From Adenophora triphylla var. japonica (Eukaryota > Streptophyta > Magnoliopsida > Asterales > Campanulaceae), in contig JAFEMH010001482.1 of the NCBI GenBank assembly GCA_022495995.1, forward strand, positions 1 through 64,000: 64,000 nt of DNA, given 5' to 3'. Positions 63,661 to 64,000 of this stretch are shown here, one piece after another (within the stretch, counting starts at the first letter, position 1; the number at the start of each line of letters is the position of its first letter). The position numbers were made by a program, and so were the translations under genes. Below the pieces are notes generated by a model that saw nothing but the letters and a program-made list of their open reading frames with translations, had not been told where the DNA came from and ran no database searches.

Positions 63661-64000
63661 CACATAGACATTAGATTTTTCCGGTCATCATTCCTACCGG
63701 AGGATTCTCGTTAGCTCTTTCAAAGTCGAGGCGGGCTCTTGCCGGCGTATGGCCAATTTCTCGCCGATTAATCCGATTAACGGCGCTACCGGAGGCATAG
63801 GCGGCTTCGAACCCGATCCCGTGTTAACGGCTTTCGACCTTCTCGTGGTTCTCGACTCTCTAATTGGCTTAGCAATTGGCCGGTTTCAGCTTCACCTTCT
63901 CCGTTTAAAGCCTTCACAGCCTCATTCAAACTTTTCAAAGTCGCATGCAACAGGAGTTATCACTTTCGTGGTTTGGAGCCCGGCGAATGGCTTTCTCATC
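63661..64000 (-). other. Tat-1 gag-pol junction region, cut by the window end
   Basis: No continuous frame. By position it should be the gag C-terminus to protease spacer; no zinc knuckle is visible before the window ends. Confidence 0.4.

Larger units (their letters stand above)
50513..64000 (-). mobile_element. Tat-1: Tat-lineage gypsy element with pol and two antisense genes, nested in the Tat-2 LTR; right part outside the window
   Basis: The 3' LTR starts TGTGAATGTGTGCCCC at 50513. Then come gene A (53198-55820, + strand), gene B (56349-57838, + strand), a repeat-bearing linker, and pol on the minus strand (58440-63660: integrase, RNase H, RT, protease from left to right). The gag and 5' LTR must lie beyond 64000. 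This is the Tat layout with extra antisense ORFs between pol and 3' LTR. Confidence 0.85.

Overview
This is plant nuclear DNA, most likely from a eudicot. It contains GT-AG spliced genes, a plant-type securin, a plant-type ROMO1, many Stowaway MITEs, RTE LINEs, a Sirevirus-like Ty1/copia element and Tat-lineage Ty3/gypsy elements. No bacterial gene organisation is present. I cannot name the species from sequence alone.

Left third (1-19.4 kb), AT-rich gene space. Bases 1-900 hold the acidic 3' exon of an unidentified gene flanked by copies of a TTTCGTGT/ACACGAAA palindrome. A complete three-exon ROMO1-like gene (72 aa, + strand) spans 1576-10987. Its second intron has absorbed a 5'-truncated RTE LINE, which itself holds a MULE-type MITE, plus a second LINE stub and a Stowaway MITE. 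A complete five-exon securin of the PATRONUS family (213 aa, - strand) lies at 12511-14773, with Stowaway MITEs in its introns. Around it are about a dozen Stowaway MITEs, one hAT MITE with an 8-bp TSD, and one probable SINE.

Middle (19.4-30.2 kb). A full-length Sirevirus-type copia element (19493-29762, LTRs of 757/770 bp, TSD GTTTC) has landed in the gag of an older, decayed copia element. Its gag and pol are broken by stops, frameshifts and an 89-bp perfect fold-back. The 715-codon extra ORF downstream of pol is still open.

Right half (30.2-64 kb), GC-richer. Three related Tat-lineage gypsy elements, all on the minus strand, are nested. Tat-3 (from 30222) sits in the protease region of the old copia. 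Tat-2 (from 38850) sits in Tat-3. Tat-1 (from 50513) sits inside the 5' LTR of Tat-2. Tat-1 and Tat-3 each carry two spliced genes on the opposite strand from pol: gene A, plant-mobile-domain-like with an acidic C-terminus, and gene B, with a basic C-terminus. Tat-2 has lost pol and both antisense genes but keeps LTRs, PBS and gag-like ORFs.

The most interesting signal is in these Tat elements. Each LTR type has its own palindrome about 18-24 bp upstream of its minus-strand TATA box: AGTCCGGCCGGACT in Tat-3, TTATGTCGCGCGACATAA in Tat-2, GCCGTGCGGC in Tat-1. In Tat-1 and Tat-3 the same element-specific palindrome, or its half-sites, recurs 125-152 bp upstream of the ATG of both antisense genes. 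This looks like an element-specific regulatory circuit in which the antisense genes may encode the factor that reads the palindrome. That last step is inference.
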